From assembly GCA_002335605.1 (NCBI GenBank), contig BEDY01000001.1, forward strand, positions 248,001 to 312,000: DNA of 64,000 nt, in the 5' to 3' direction. The notes beneath the pieces are model-generated. The model was not told where the DNA came from and made no database searches. It worked only from the letters and a program-made list of their open reading frames with translations. The DNA comes from Prillingera fragicola (Eukaryota > Basidiomycota > Tremellomycetes > Trichosporonales > Trichosporonaceae). Positions 40,033 to 51,117 of the stretch are shown here, one piece after another. Within the stretch, counting starts at the first letter, position 1. Each line of letters starts with the position of its first letter. The position numbers and the translations under genes were made by a program.

Positions 40033-42400
40033 CTACTTGACCTCAAACACCCATGCGATCCCCTTGTCCAGCACCTCGTTCGACACACTACTCAAATCCA
40101 GCGACAACGTCCCATTCTCGTACACCGCAGGCACGGGCAAGTCCCCTCCCTCCGCGAGCAACACAACCTTGTCGGACGGCAAGATTGGGAACGGCGCAGT
40201 CACGTCAAACTTGCGCGACGGCGCCTTGAGGGACAAAATGTACAGCGCGCTCTCCGATCTGAGCACACGCACATCTACCTCGCCGGTGCACACCTCGGGA
40301 ACGAGCGGGTACGGCTGTGTGCCATACACTGCGCGTCCGTTGACCGCAAGCCAGCCTCCAATATCCCGCAGAACCCGCACCACAGCGTCCGGCACGCTGC
40401 CGTCCCCGCGTGGACCAATGTTGAGCAAAAAGTTTCCACCCTTCGCGGCAATGTCAATCAGTGTGTGGATCAGGTCTGTGGGGGAGCGATACTCGTCGTC
40501 GCGCGTGCGCTCGTTGTAGCCAAACGAGTAAGGGTCGACCGACATGCAGGCCTCCCAGAGGTGTGGCTGGACGGTGGCAAACTGCTCCATCTCGGGTGTG
40601 ATAAAGTCGCCACCGATGCCGAGGCGGTTGTTGATTGCCACTTGGCGGTTGGCCGCGGCCGCAGCGGCGTACCACTTTGCCACGAACGGTGACGAGTTGT
40701 TGGCCATGCCAATGTCGCCCCACATGAGGTCGGTGCCGTAGTCGTTGGCGAGGATCTCCATCTGTGGGACCTGCAGCCCCTCAATATAGTCGCCAACGTC
40801 GATGTGGCCGTTGTACTCTTCAATCTCGTCTGGCTTGTACGCGTTGTGCGCTGGCCCACCGAGGAACGATAGCCCGCCATCGTCTCGCCCATACGGCACG
40901 TACAGCGGGTTGAACCACTCGGGCATAGAGTAGTAAGTCCCCTTCTTGATCTCGGGCTGGAACTTGTCCGCAGCCTCCATGAGCTCGCGCGTAAAGTCCC
41001 GCTTGGGGCCCATTAGCAGCGAGTTCCGATGTGTCGTCTCCTTGGTGTCAAACAGCGCGTAGCCATCATGATGCTTGGTGGTGAAGACAAAGTACTTGGC
41101 CCCCGCCTCGGCGACGAGGTCGACCCACTGGCGGGCGTCAAACTTGTCCGCCTTGAACATGGGAATGAAATCGTCATACACAAAGTCGGCCCCGTAGGTC
41201 TTCAGGTGGTGGTCGTACGTCCCCGGGCCGTTTTGCTCTGCCGTGTGCTGCCAGTGCCAGTACCACTCGGCGTACTTGCCCTCGTCGGCCCAGGCGGGGA
41301 GGGAGTAGAGGCCCCAGTGGATGAAGATGCCGAATTTTGCGTCCGTAAACCACCGTGGAGCAGAGTGTTGCTCGGCGTCAGACGCTGTCCACTGCGTAAA
41401 GTCTTGCACGAGGGGAGCACCCTCGATGACAACAGGGATGGCGAGATCGGCGACATGTAGCTTGGCAGCGCCAAAGACCGTCGACGAGCCGGTAGGTACC
41501 ACGCAGACCTCGACGAGCATCTCGTCGCCGGGCATGAGGCGGCGGACGACCGCTGGACGGACAGTCTTAAACCCGTCTCCTCTCAAGCTCACGTCAACCG
41601 GGGAGTCGACCCAGGCAGCCGCGTCTCCCACCTGCGTGAGAGAGAGCTGGTTCCGCACAGAGACCTCGATGACCTGAGCCTTTGTTCCTTCGAGATCCTC
41701 CCACCGCCGCGTCGCACGCACGTATCCTGGAGCAACCTTGTCGCGAAGACTAGGACTGTCGACAGTAACGGCAGGAACGTAGGACGCAGCAAAGAGATGC
41801 AGCGCGTTAAACTTGCCAGCCGCGGGCAGCTTGATACCCGTGAGCTTGCTCCCGGCTCGCGCATAGGGTATGCGGATCGGCATGTGGAATATAACGCTCG
41901 TGGCATCCACCTTGCCGCCGTCCTTGTCAAAGTGGTAGGGCGTCGAGATGGCGCCCTTGTGCTGTCCATTGAGCGCGTACCAGTTGCGAATCTCGAGGGG
42001 GAGGGTGACCTCGTCGTCCCCGAACAGGAGGGTGATTGAGACCTTGTTCTCTTTGTGAATTCCACCTGGGGTCAGCTCCCGTCCCAACAGTGTACTGACC
42101 TCGTGGATCATCTCCGGCAGCGAGGAGGTGGAGGGACAGCGCTTCTGTCCCTGGGATGTGCACGGTCTGCCCGTCGCACTTGACATTGTCCGCCGGCACG
42201 TCATCCCAGCTCGACGGGAGCGTAAAGCTCACTCCGTCGTGCAGAAAAGAGCCTTTGGGGAGGAAGAAAGACGCAAATGTCTCGCCACGCGCGAGGCCTT
42301 CGCCTGCCGCCTTGCCATCAGGGGAGCTGCCCTTGTTATTGACAAAGGCCCCAAGGTCGATGGCCTTTGAGGTCGTTCGAGTTGCGAGAGTCGCTGTCAT
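40033..42400 (-). CDS. GH29 alpha-L-fucosidase with extra N-terminal domain, no signal peptide
   Basis: Exons 42100-42400 and 40033-42065 give 777 residues. The first about 270 residues form an unassigned beta-rich region. The GH29 barrel starts near PRWFTDAKFGIFIHWGLYSLP and includes GADFVYDDFIPMF, FVFTTKHHDGYALFDT and, late in the barrel, GTDLMWGDIGM, whose Asp is the expected nucleophile. NFLLNIGPRGDGSVP follows, then a C-terminal beta domain. The enzyme releases L-fucose from alpha-fucosides. The start MTATLATRTTSKAIDL is not a signal peptide, so the protein is probably cytosolic. ATG at 42400 was preferred over an in-frame GTG upstream. Family secure; substrate inferred. Confidence 0.92.
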
Positions 42401-43000
42401 TGTGGCCACTGGACAGGCTGAATGGTGGAAGAAGTGGAAATGAACACGAGATACTCATGATTCTATGACACGGCTAGTTGGACGAATATCGGCCAAAACC
42501 GAGGCTGATCGTCATGGTCGCCGTGTTGGCCGAGAGCACCACAATCACATGAGGTCCACTTTGGAGCACGCATGTCAACACGGCTATGGATGCGGATATG
42601 GACAACAAGGAAGGATATAGCTATACAACATTGTTGGTCTGCTACTTGCACCGCGATAGCGCTTCTTTGTCGTTCAGAAAAGGACTCGTAGCATTCATAG
42701 AGTCCGATTTCACGGTAGGCAGATGTCGAGGAAATGCTGGTCTCCGCGGAGCGGTGACAGACAGACCGGCATTGCGGTCAGTTCGGACCGGGGCACCGGA
42801 GACGAGCAGGGGCAGGCGTGCGCCTCATCTTGGCATATCTGGCTCGGCGTACCATACTCGCTCTAATGCACACACTGATACAGTCTACTATTAGGCAGGT
42901 CAATATCCGTCATCACGGACGTCTTCGCAAGAAACGCCGCAGTGCTCACGCAAACGCAAGGTCGCAACAGCAGCTGACACGACACCTCGGCATCTTCGGC
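42401..43000. other. Intergenic, 600 nt
   Basis: Upstream of the fucosidase gene and 3' flank of the aldo-keto reductase. No gene supported. Confidence 0.45.
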
Positions 43001-44127
43001 CTATGCCCAGATGTTGATGAGGGCGTTGTCGCCGGCAGCAATACGGAAGTTCCTGTCAAGCGCCGAGATGGTCTTGATCTCCTCCTCGCTCAGGTCAAAC
43101 GATGTGTTGTCCAGGTTCTGCTTGAGACGCTCCTCGTTCGTGCTCTTGGGAATGACTGTGATACCGCGCTGGGTCGCCCAGCGGAGCAGGACCTGGGCGG
43201 TGGTGGCTTTGTGCTCATCGGCAATGGTGCTGATTGTGTCGAGGGTGAGGAGGGAGGGCAGGGTCTTGACGGCGGGGTGGTTGAGCTCGATCCATCTGGA
43301 GGGTTAGCTCGGCCTCTGAGCGTTCTGGGGAGCTTACGACTGGGGGCCAAACGACGAGTACGCCATCATGTGTACATTGTACGCCTTGCACACATCGACC
43401 ATGCCCTGCTGGACGAGGAAACTAAACGTCAGCTGCAACCTCGAGTGCCGATCACGCCGATCCGCCAAGACGCCGATCAGGGCGCAAGGTGACTCACGGG
43501 TGCATCTCGATCTGAAGCACTGCCGGCGCCACCTTGCAGTAGCAGAAGAGATCAATGAGCATTGCACTGCCAAAGTTGGACACTCCGATGTTACGTGCGA
43601 GACCCTTGCCGTGGCACTCCTCCATTGCTCCCCAGGTGAGATGAATGGGAGAGCGCTCAGTCTTGGTCTCGGCACCAGGGCCGTCGATGCCGTTGAACGA
43701 CCACCCGGGGTGCTCACGGACAGCGGGGTCCACTAACAGTCAGTTTGGCAAACAGGGTAAACCCACCGTATGCAAGAGGAATAGGCATGTGGATGAGGTA
43801 CAAGTCAAAGTACTCGACGCCCCAGTCGGCGAGCGACTTGCGCAGGGCAGGCTCGACGTGCTTGGCGGCGTGGTTGGTGTTCCAGAGTTTGGAGACGATA
43901 AACAGCTCCTCGCGCTTGACGAGACCCTCGGAGATGGCGCGCGCCACACCCTTACCACACTCCTTCTCGTTGGCATAGTCGGCTGCGCCGTCAAGAAGAC
44001 GGTAGCCGACCTTGATGGCGTTGTAAACAGTGTCGGCGGCGGCGTCAACTGGGACCTTCCACAGGCCGAGACCGGTGAGGGGCATGGCGTCGCCTGAGAC
44101 GAGCTTGACGGTGGTGGTGGCAGGCAT
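43001..44127 (-). CDS. Aldo-keto reductase, D-xylose reductase-like
   Basis: Four exons, 43767-44127, 43498-43732, 43338-43421 and 43001-43295, give 324 residues. The AKR tetrad is visible: Asp and Tyr in [13 protein letters not shown], Lys in FIVSKLWN, His in YLIHMPI. The loop [22 protein letters not shown] and the cofactor motif [13 protein letters not shown] are those of fungal xylose reductases (AKR2B), which reduce D-xylose and other aldoses to alditols with NADPH or NADH in the cytosol. The usual IPKSN reads IPKST here, which may alter cofactor contact. Neighbouring sugar permeases and fucosidase suggest a sugar-assimilation role. Confidence 0.9.
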
Positions 44128-44472
44128 GCTGGTGTAGGTTTCTTGGGGAAGTTACAAGTCTGCGTCTGTGGAAGCCAGTATTTATGCTCGAGAGCAATGT
44201 CGGTCCGGGTCCGAGATCAACACATTGTCTGGGGTAGCGATGTGGAGGTCTCGATCTGCTGACAATGATTAGAATCCAGAGATTAGAAATGATGCTCATG
44301 ATTACAAACCGTTTTCTAATGAAGAGTGGAGGTTGTGTGAACATTAAGGCCACATCATAATAACTGATTTCGGAGTTCAGCCTCAACTTCAAAGTGGCAA
44401 AAATGACCTCCCTTCTCGGCAGCCATAGTCATCCCTGCATACGTTTCAACTCGAATAGTACAACTAAATGTC
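44128..44472. other. Intergenic
   Basis: Upstream of the aldo-keto reductase, with a TTTATG element near 44181; 3' flank of the Jen1-like gene. Otherwise nothing seen. Confidence 0.45.
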
Positions 44473-46165
44473 TCAAACAATCGTCTTGTGCTCAATGTGC
44501 TGGTTGTGCGCCTTGGGATCCTGGCCGACGTGGTCGACAAAGTCCGTGGCACGGTGGTGGTGGTCCCGCAAGCCCTTGACGTCGGCGCCAATGAGCTCAC
44601 CACCCGTGGTCTTGCCCGCACCCTGCATGAAGGCGACCTTTGCCTCCTCAAAGTGCGAGCCGTTGGCCTCGGGGCCGATAGTGACCACAATGAGACAGCA
44701 TGCAAGTACAATGCCCACGAAAACGCCCTGGATGCGGGCATAGTCTGGAATGTCGGTACCTGGGATCTTGACGGTCTCGCCGACAGTGGCCTCGATCTGG
44801 GCGGATCCTGCCGAAGCCATGTTGCCGAGCTGGTAGAAGGCACCGAGGTAAAGAGCGCGGAAGGCCGGGGGAGCGCACTCGGAGAGGTAGATGGGAATAA
44901 CACCCCACGCCGACTGGACGCCCATCTGCATGAAGAAGCCTCCAGCGGCGAGGCCGGCAAAGTGGTTGGGCATCAGCCACAATGGCATGAAGGCGCCAGT
45001 GTACAGGATGGAGCACACCATTGAAAAGCGACGTCCAAGGTATTGCGAAAGCGTTCCACCAACGATACCGCCGACAATGGCACCACAGTTGCTGATAATG
45101 ACAATCTTGTTGGCCGCCTTGGGGCTGAGTCCCTTGGCGTTCTTGAGGTAGGTCGCGTAGAGGTCTTGACTCGAGTGGGCCAGGAAGCAGAACGCAGCCA
45201 TCGCCAGCACGGACCAGACACAGCGAAGCCAGTTGTAGCGGAACATTGTAAACAACTCGTTCTTAAAGTTCTTGGCGGCCTCCTTTTCGGTAATGTGCTC
45301 GAGCTCGGCTTGTTCCTTTGCAAGAGTGTACTGGCGGGACTCGGGAAGCGCAAAGCGGACCATGAATGCCAAAGCGGAGAAACCGCCGCCAAACCAGAAG
45401 AGAACGCGCCAACCGTGAACCGACTGTTGCTGCACGGTAAGGCCGATGACGGCGGTGAGCAGGTTACCGATGGTGTAGCCTTGCTGAACAATGCCTGAAA
45501 TAAATCCGCGAGCTTCAATGGGCGCGTTCTCCAGAGCTGTAGCGACAGCGAGGGGCCATGTGCCACCCATGATTACGCCAAAGGCCGCACGCACAGCCAA
45601 GAATTGGCCGTAAGTCTTGACGAAGCCGGTTCCCAGCTCGAAGGCAAAGATGCAGAGCATGTTGATGCACAACGGCCAGCGGCGGCCGTAGCGATCAGAA
45701 AGGAATCCAAAGACAAGAGCGCCCGGCAAGCGACAAAGTGTCGTGACAGTGATAGCCCAAGTGATGTCCTTTGTACTGCGGTTAAACTCTTTGGAGAGGT
45801 CGGTAACAGTGATGGGGACAGAAAAGTAGTCGTAACTGGTTTTATGAGCTTTATTTCGCAATGAGCGTCTTCACTCACCCGTCACTCATCCAACACAACC
45901 ATCCACAGAAAAAGGCAAAGTAACTCAAGAACGTCATCCTGCTGAGAAGCTTGAAGGGGTTCTTGGGTGCCGACTCGACAACTGCGCTCCGGCGCGGGAG
46001 GGGCAGCACCGAGGCAAGAACAGTGCGATCGCCACGACTTCCGTGCCAGGCCTCGAGCTGGCCGCGGATGTTGCCCATCAGGCCTGGGTACTCGTGGAAC
46101 TCGGCGGCGGTGTTGTGGTGAGGCCCTTCGGCCTCAGTCTTTTCAGTCGAGTATCGTCGGTCCAT
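44473..46165 (-). CDS. Jen1-like carboxylate:H+ symporter (MFS)
   Basis: Exons 45879-46165 and 44473-45835 give 549 residues. A long cytosolic N-tail is followed by TM1 (FLSYFAFFCGWLCWMSDGYDYFS), then VTDLSKEFNRSTKDITWAIT and FLSDRYGRRWPL. The family signature in TM7 is NxxS/THxS/TQDxxxT; here it reads AHSSQDLYAT, keeping HxSQDxxxT but with Cys and Ala at the Asn and Ser/Thr positions. Jen1 proteins import lactate, pyruvate or dicarboxylates. The His-rich C-tail (DHHHRATDFVDHVGQDP) resembles other family members. Substrate not determinable. Confidence 0.88.
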
Positions 46166-48302
46166 TGTGTAGTGGTGAAGTGAGGTAGGGTAAGTGGCTC
46201 ACGCTCAGAAACAAGGGCAAGCTGGTGTTCGTTCTTTCGCAACTTGTCCCTTTTCTACAATCTTGTCCATATCTCTCTTCGGGTTTCGGTTCAGCAACAA
46301 ACAAGCCGTGAACCCCCACCTCTGATGCATCGCCGTCATGATGGATCACAACCCAGCTTCACCCTGGCCAGATGGCCGCGGCGAACCCTAGCGCCCATGG
46401 GGCCCGCGGAGCCGGTGTCGCTGGCATTCAGTCGCTCGAAGCCGGCAGGCAGCACGGGCAACTGATCAAGTGACGCAGGCCGTCATGCTAGGGTAAGCAC
46501 GAGGACCCCGATACGACACTGGACACGCCAGTGTGCGGGGTACGGCCGTGTGGAGTGTCGCAAGGAGACGGGGCATGAGTAAGACGCTGGTTGGCAAACT
46601 AAGTTGCAGAGAACAGCCTAAACCTCTTGGCAAGCCAGATTTGGAACAGCTATTCTGACCGCGGCTTCCGGTGGAGGGTGGCCGCGGAATTCGGGCGGTG
46701 ACGGACCTCGATATGACAGTGCTTCTGCACCTAGATATGATAGTGAACAAGGCTTATTTGGGACACTGAACGAGAATAGACTGCAGAGATGCAGAGGGTC
46801 AAGGCCAGGCCCCAACAGATCAGATTGTGGAGGTAAGCGCGAGAGAGGGATACGGCCACGGCCACTCGGTATCTGATTCTTCGTCATGTTCTGTTGGAGG
46901 CTCCGGGGTCAAACTCATGGAGGAATGTGTGAGATGACTTGCCTCGGAGTACCTCGTAGCTTCATGGTGACAGGTAGCACAACTCGGCCGTGATCAAAGC
47001 GGCGGATACCGCTCCCTAAATAGTTTTGCCGGTGGGCTGTGGTGGGCACAGATAGGAAACCGAACGTTCACATGGAGGCTACCATTCCCCGGCTCGTTGC
47101 CCGCAGAGGCTCGGCATCTCAGCTGTGGAGCCATGTCATCAGTAGTGTGTGAAAGCTCTCACGCACTCTCGCAGTTGTCCGGGATGTGGAAGCGATAGTC
47201 AGGATGTTCAATATCACGGCTGCCGACCAGGCGATGTATACGACAACGACAGCCCAGGCGGAACTCACCGCACCATCAATCGTCCTCTTCCACTTCTCGT
47301 TAGGTGGAGAACGGAGCAGCAACGGCCCCCGATGAGGCCAGTCCTTTGGGACTACGAAATGCAGTAAAACAACGTTGCAGGGTCCTCGGCCGGACGGGTC
47401 TGCAAAGTCTCCAGGACAAGAAGCCGAGGGACGCGATACCGAACGATTCTCTACTCGAGCTATAGGGTGGTTTGCCCGCACCTCCGCCCTGGTGGATTCC
47501 GGGACTGGCCTCTTGTCATGTATGATACTCTTGGGATTTCCATTAATGGAACAACCATTGTCTTGGCTTCCCTAGAATTGCCTAGCACGATATCATTGAG
47601 GTCGTCTAGAGCAATGGCAGGCTGCAGCGTCAGAGCCAGAGTCAAGAGTCAGAGTCGGAGTTGACCGACATGGTTGAGGTCGGTGTCCATCTCCCTGGCC
47701 ACTCACAAAGCATATCCCATCATGCCAGACCTTTCCAACTCGTCAGACTCAACGTCATCGCTCTCCTTACCCACCCGGAACACCGCACTGGTGTTGATGG
47801 ATCTGCACAGTTCATCCTCGCTCAGCTGCAGACATCGGCGCGTCGCTCCTTGTGAACTCCTGCCCGAGCCAAACATTCAGTCACGCATGGCAAGTGCAGC
47901 CGCCGACCCACCTCTGACCAAGCTCAGAAAACGAAGGAGTTGATGCAGGCCGATTGGAAGCCTAAACTCGCGGCTTTCATCGAGGAGGTTTCTAGGTTGG
48001 ACTTTGACTTCCGGCTAATATCCCAATCCAAAGGCTAGTCTTGCAGTATACCACCCCATCATCCTCATCGACATGGATGCGGCCATCCCACGCACCCGAA
48101 GCTGGTACAGTGTGGGTGCAATTGCAGCGTCGCTGTAGTGTACGCAAGAGCTGAAGGGTGAAGACGTGGATGTTGATGCGGTGGGACGGGTGAACCTTGA
48201 ATGATTCTTACGTTTTGAGTGCGCCTGGACACCATCCTTCTCAACCTGCGCCCTTGACACTTCCTCAACCTCATCTGCTTCCAGCTTCTTGCATTCATTC
48301 CT
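46166..48302. other. Gene-poor region, 2.1 kb
   Basis: Upstream of the Jen1-like gene and 3' flank of the monooxygenase. One weak small-gene candidate (47722-47943, separate entry). A minus-strand frame at 47119-47481 has one hydrophobic stretch but no other support. Confidence 0.45.
47722..47943 (+). CDS. Weak candidate small Ser-rich gene
   Basis: 73 codons plus stop: MPDLSNSSDSTSSLSLPT, then a basic tail LTKLRKRRS. Composition resembles the small Ser-rich proteins elsewhere in the window, but there is no intron or domain to support it. May be chance. Confidence 0.25.
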   Translation: MPDLSNSSDSTSSLSLPTRNTALVLMDLHSSSSLSCRHRRVAPCELLPEPNIQSRMASAAADPPLTKLRKRRS

Positions 48303-50271
48303 CTACTTCAACCATTCCTTCACCTGTCCGACCTGGGCAGCAGCACTCTCCCATACCTCTGGAAGCGGCGCCCAGTACCCGATGACTGCCACAGCCCCAC
48401 CAGCGAGTAACGCCTTGAAGAGACGCCGCCTGGTGCGGATTGCAGCAACATTGACATTTTCGGCGCGCGACTTGCCATCTTTGTCCTTCTTGATGCGCAC
48501 GGCCTCCCAGTCGGCCCAGGGGGTACTGAGGGTGCTCCACCACAGCTGCTCTGTGACACGTGAGTGGCGGACCAAGTTGAGTTGGGATGCACTCACTCCC
48601 AGTCTTGGGGCTCACAACAGTGACCTTCTTGCCTTCCTCGACGCGCCACCAGTTGTGCGCCTTGTCAGTTCGAGCGACCTGTTATGTCAGCGAGTCATTT
48701 ACCCATGATTCACGACTTACACAGTTCTTCAGCAGCTCCTGGGTTTGGGCGGTGTCGCGCTTGTACGCCTCCACACTGGGCTGCACTGACGAGAGGTCGT
48801 AGTCGACCAGCTCGCGCACAATCCGCGCAATGGCATATGTCTGCCTACCAAGCGTCCAGCCCCAGGATCCCGCGGTGCCGTTGGGACCAATGACTGTGAA
48901 GTAGTTGGGAAACTACTCGTCAGCCTGCTGTCGACGTTCGTCGCACGCACCCCTGGAACAGCCAGGCCAGCATAAGCCTCAGGTCCCCCGACTTCCTTCC
49001 AGTATGCTTGCAGCTCCTTGCCGTCTTCTCCGTGGAGGTTGACATTTTCACCGAGGCCGTGGTGCGGAACATCCGAGCCAGTCGCCCAAATAATCACGTC
49101 GTGTTCTCGCAGCTTGCCGTCGGCGGTTACGATGCCGTTGGGTTTGACGCTGGCGAGGTCGGTGTTCACGAGCGTGACATTGTCGCGGTGCAGCGAGTCG
49201 AGCCATCCGTAGTCAAAAGCGGGGCGCTTGGCACCCAGAGGGTAGTGCGGCGTCAGCGCCTCGAGGTACTCGGCAGGCGCCTTTTCGCGGAGGTATTCGA
49301 GGAGGTCTTTCTCGAATGCCTCACGTCCTGGGTCGTTCCCGAACGTCTTGATTGACCACATACGGTCGTGCTCCTGCAGCAAGTTGAACCGGTTGAGCTG
49401 TATCCATCCTGGCAGCCAGCGGAAGAGGAACTTTTCAAACGAAGAGTAGGTGTGTTGAATCTTGGGGATAAAGTAACCTCCTGAGCGGATGTAGTGCGTC
49501 AGAGTCACTCCAGGAAGCTCTGAGACACCAGGCTGACATTCAGTCAGCTCTATTGCAAACTGCCCGCAGTAAGACTCACGACCAGTTGGACACCCGAACT
49601 ACCGTTACCGACAACAGCGACGCGCTTGCCGGCGAGCTGCACCTTGGGGTCCCAGCGCAGGTTGTGGAACTGGTTGCCCTCGAAGCTTTCGCGTCCTGGA
49701 AGCTCAGGGATGAGGGGTTTGGCGAGCGGTCCTGTAGCCGAGATAAGGACCTCAGCCTCAAGTGCGCTCTTCACCCCGGTCTTGGTATTGGTGATCTGCA
49801 CATCGTGCGTCTGCGTCTCTGCCGACCAGGTCGACCCAACGTACTCGGTGTTGAACAGGAAGGCATCGCGCAGCCCTGCTGTCAGTCCACCGCCCCACCC
49901 AGCAATGACCCACCGTGGCGATCAATAAGACTCTCCCAGTACGCGAGCACGTCAGGCTGAGCGGCGTACTTGTCCGGCCAGTCTGGCTTGAGGTCTGATC
50001 CCAGGCTGTACAGATGGATAGGCACGTCTACACCAGCGCCGGCCCACTTTGCGTCACGCCACACACCGCCAGGAGATCCTTGGCGCTCGAGTATCTGGCA
50101 AATGTGTCAGTAACCGTTTGCGTGCTCCTGGAAGGTCCGGCCGGAGCGTGGCAGTGCGAGTCTACTCACAGTCAGGGCGAGGTGGTCACCGAGGGCTTCC
50201 TTGAGACGGATGGCCTGGGCGATGCCAGAGATGCCGCCGCCAATGATTACTACGCGAATGATACGGGGCAT
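48303..50271 (-). CDS. Flavin monooxygenase, Baeyer-Villiger type
   Basis: Seven exons: 50170-50271, 49914-50094, 49580-49875, 48951-49532, 48721-48912, 48597-48678 and 48303-48550; 560 residues. The FAD Rossmann motif is GGGISG (11-16), followed by GAGVDVPIHLYS. The type I BVMO fingerprint FEGNQFHNLRW (F-x-G-x3-H-x3-W) and the NADPH motif VVGNGSSGVQ follow in the expected order, then FPNYFTVIGPNG. It would insert oxygen into a ketone or oxidise a related carbonyl; substrate unknown. The C-terminus carries a hydrophobic segment (ALLAGGAVAVIGYWA), possibly a tail anchor. Exon 3 has tandem acceptors CAG-CAG, adding or omitting one Ala. Confidence 0.92.
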
Positions 50272-51117
50272 GGTGTCTGCTTGGTTTTGTGAGTGTGACT
50301 GCTTGTGGCTTGCATCGTGTATAAGTAGTATGTGGCCAGGAGTTCTGATGGAAGCGATGGTGTGACAAAGGCAACCACTGCCACCACCGCTGGACTGGAT
50401 GGTGTTTCGTGCCTCGCAGACTAGCTACTAGCGAAGAGCACCCAAAGCATCGGAACACGGGCTACGCAACAATAGCTCCCATCGCCATCGCCGACTCGGA
50501 TCTCGACGAGCTGTCAGTCTCAGACAGACGAGCCCCGCATCGAGGCGAAGAGCTATGGCGTGCCTGCAGCGGAGTCGTGTCGAGCGGGGTGCCGTCGTGA
50601 GTGCTTATCTTGCCTGCTCAAGCCGCAGTCTCGCACTCGGACACTAACATTGATGTCCAAAGGCTAATGCATACTTGAAATCGAAACGTGTTCGCCATCG
50701 CTTTTGCAGGTCGCGCCATTACTATTTGGTGCGACGCGATCAACTCAGGGTTTTTGGCGAGAAACTGCCGACGCCACGCGACGAGTCCGTCCGCCTGGTT
50801 TGGCTTCAGAACTGAAGTCGCTGGGGTGAAGCCGACGCTGGCGGACATGCATGCCGCATATCCTGTGACTGGGGCCCAGGGGCTTGGCATTGCTGCTGAA
50901 GGGAAGACATGCCATGGCCAACAGCAGTCTTGGATATCGGCCACCCACAGCCTTGCTATGGCGTGCCACATCAAGACTGACTCGACCAGCATAGGTGGGG
51001 GAGCAGCGAAGCAGCAGCGATGGGGACTGCTATAAAGTCGCGACGGGTATCGATACGAAGAGACCCACAATACGACCTCGACCCGCAGCCAGCTGAAGCC
51101 AAGACCCTTCAGCCACA
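50272..51117. promoter_or_regulatory. Divergent upstream region, monooxygenase / UNC93-like
   Basis: 846 nt between divergent starts. TATAAA at 51031-51036 serves the plus-strand gene. A 63-codon frame ending at 50600 is weak and not called. Confidence 0.5.
51031..51036 (+). promoter_or_regulatory. TATA box of UNC93-like gene
   Basis: TATAAA 82 nt upstream of the ATG at 51118. Confidence 0.6.

Noticed and set aside
50409..50600. 63-codon plus-strand frame upstream of the UNC93-like gene
   Set aside because: Too little evidence; lies in a divergent promoter region and shows no domain.
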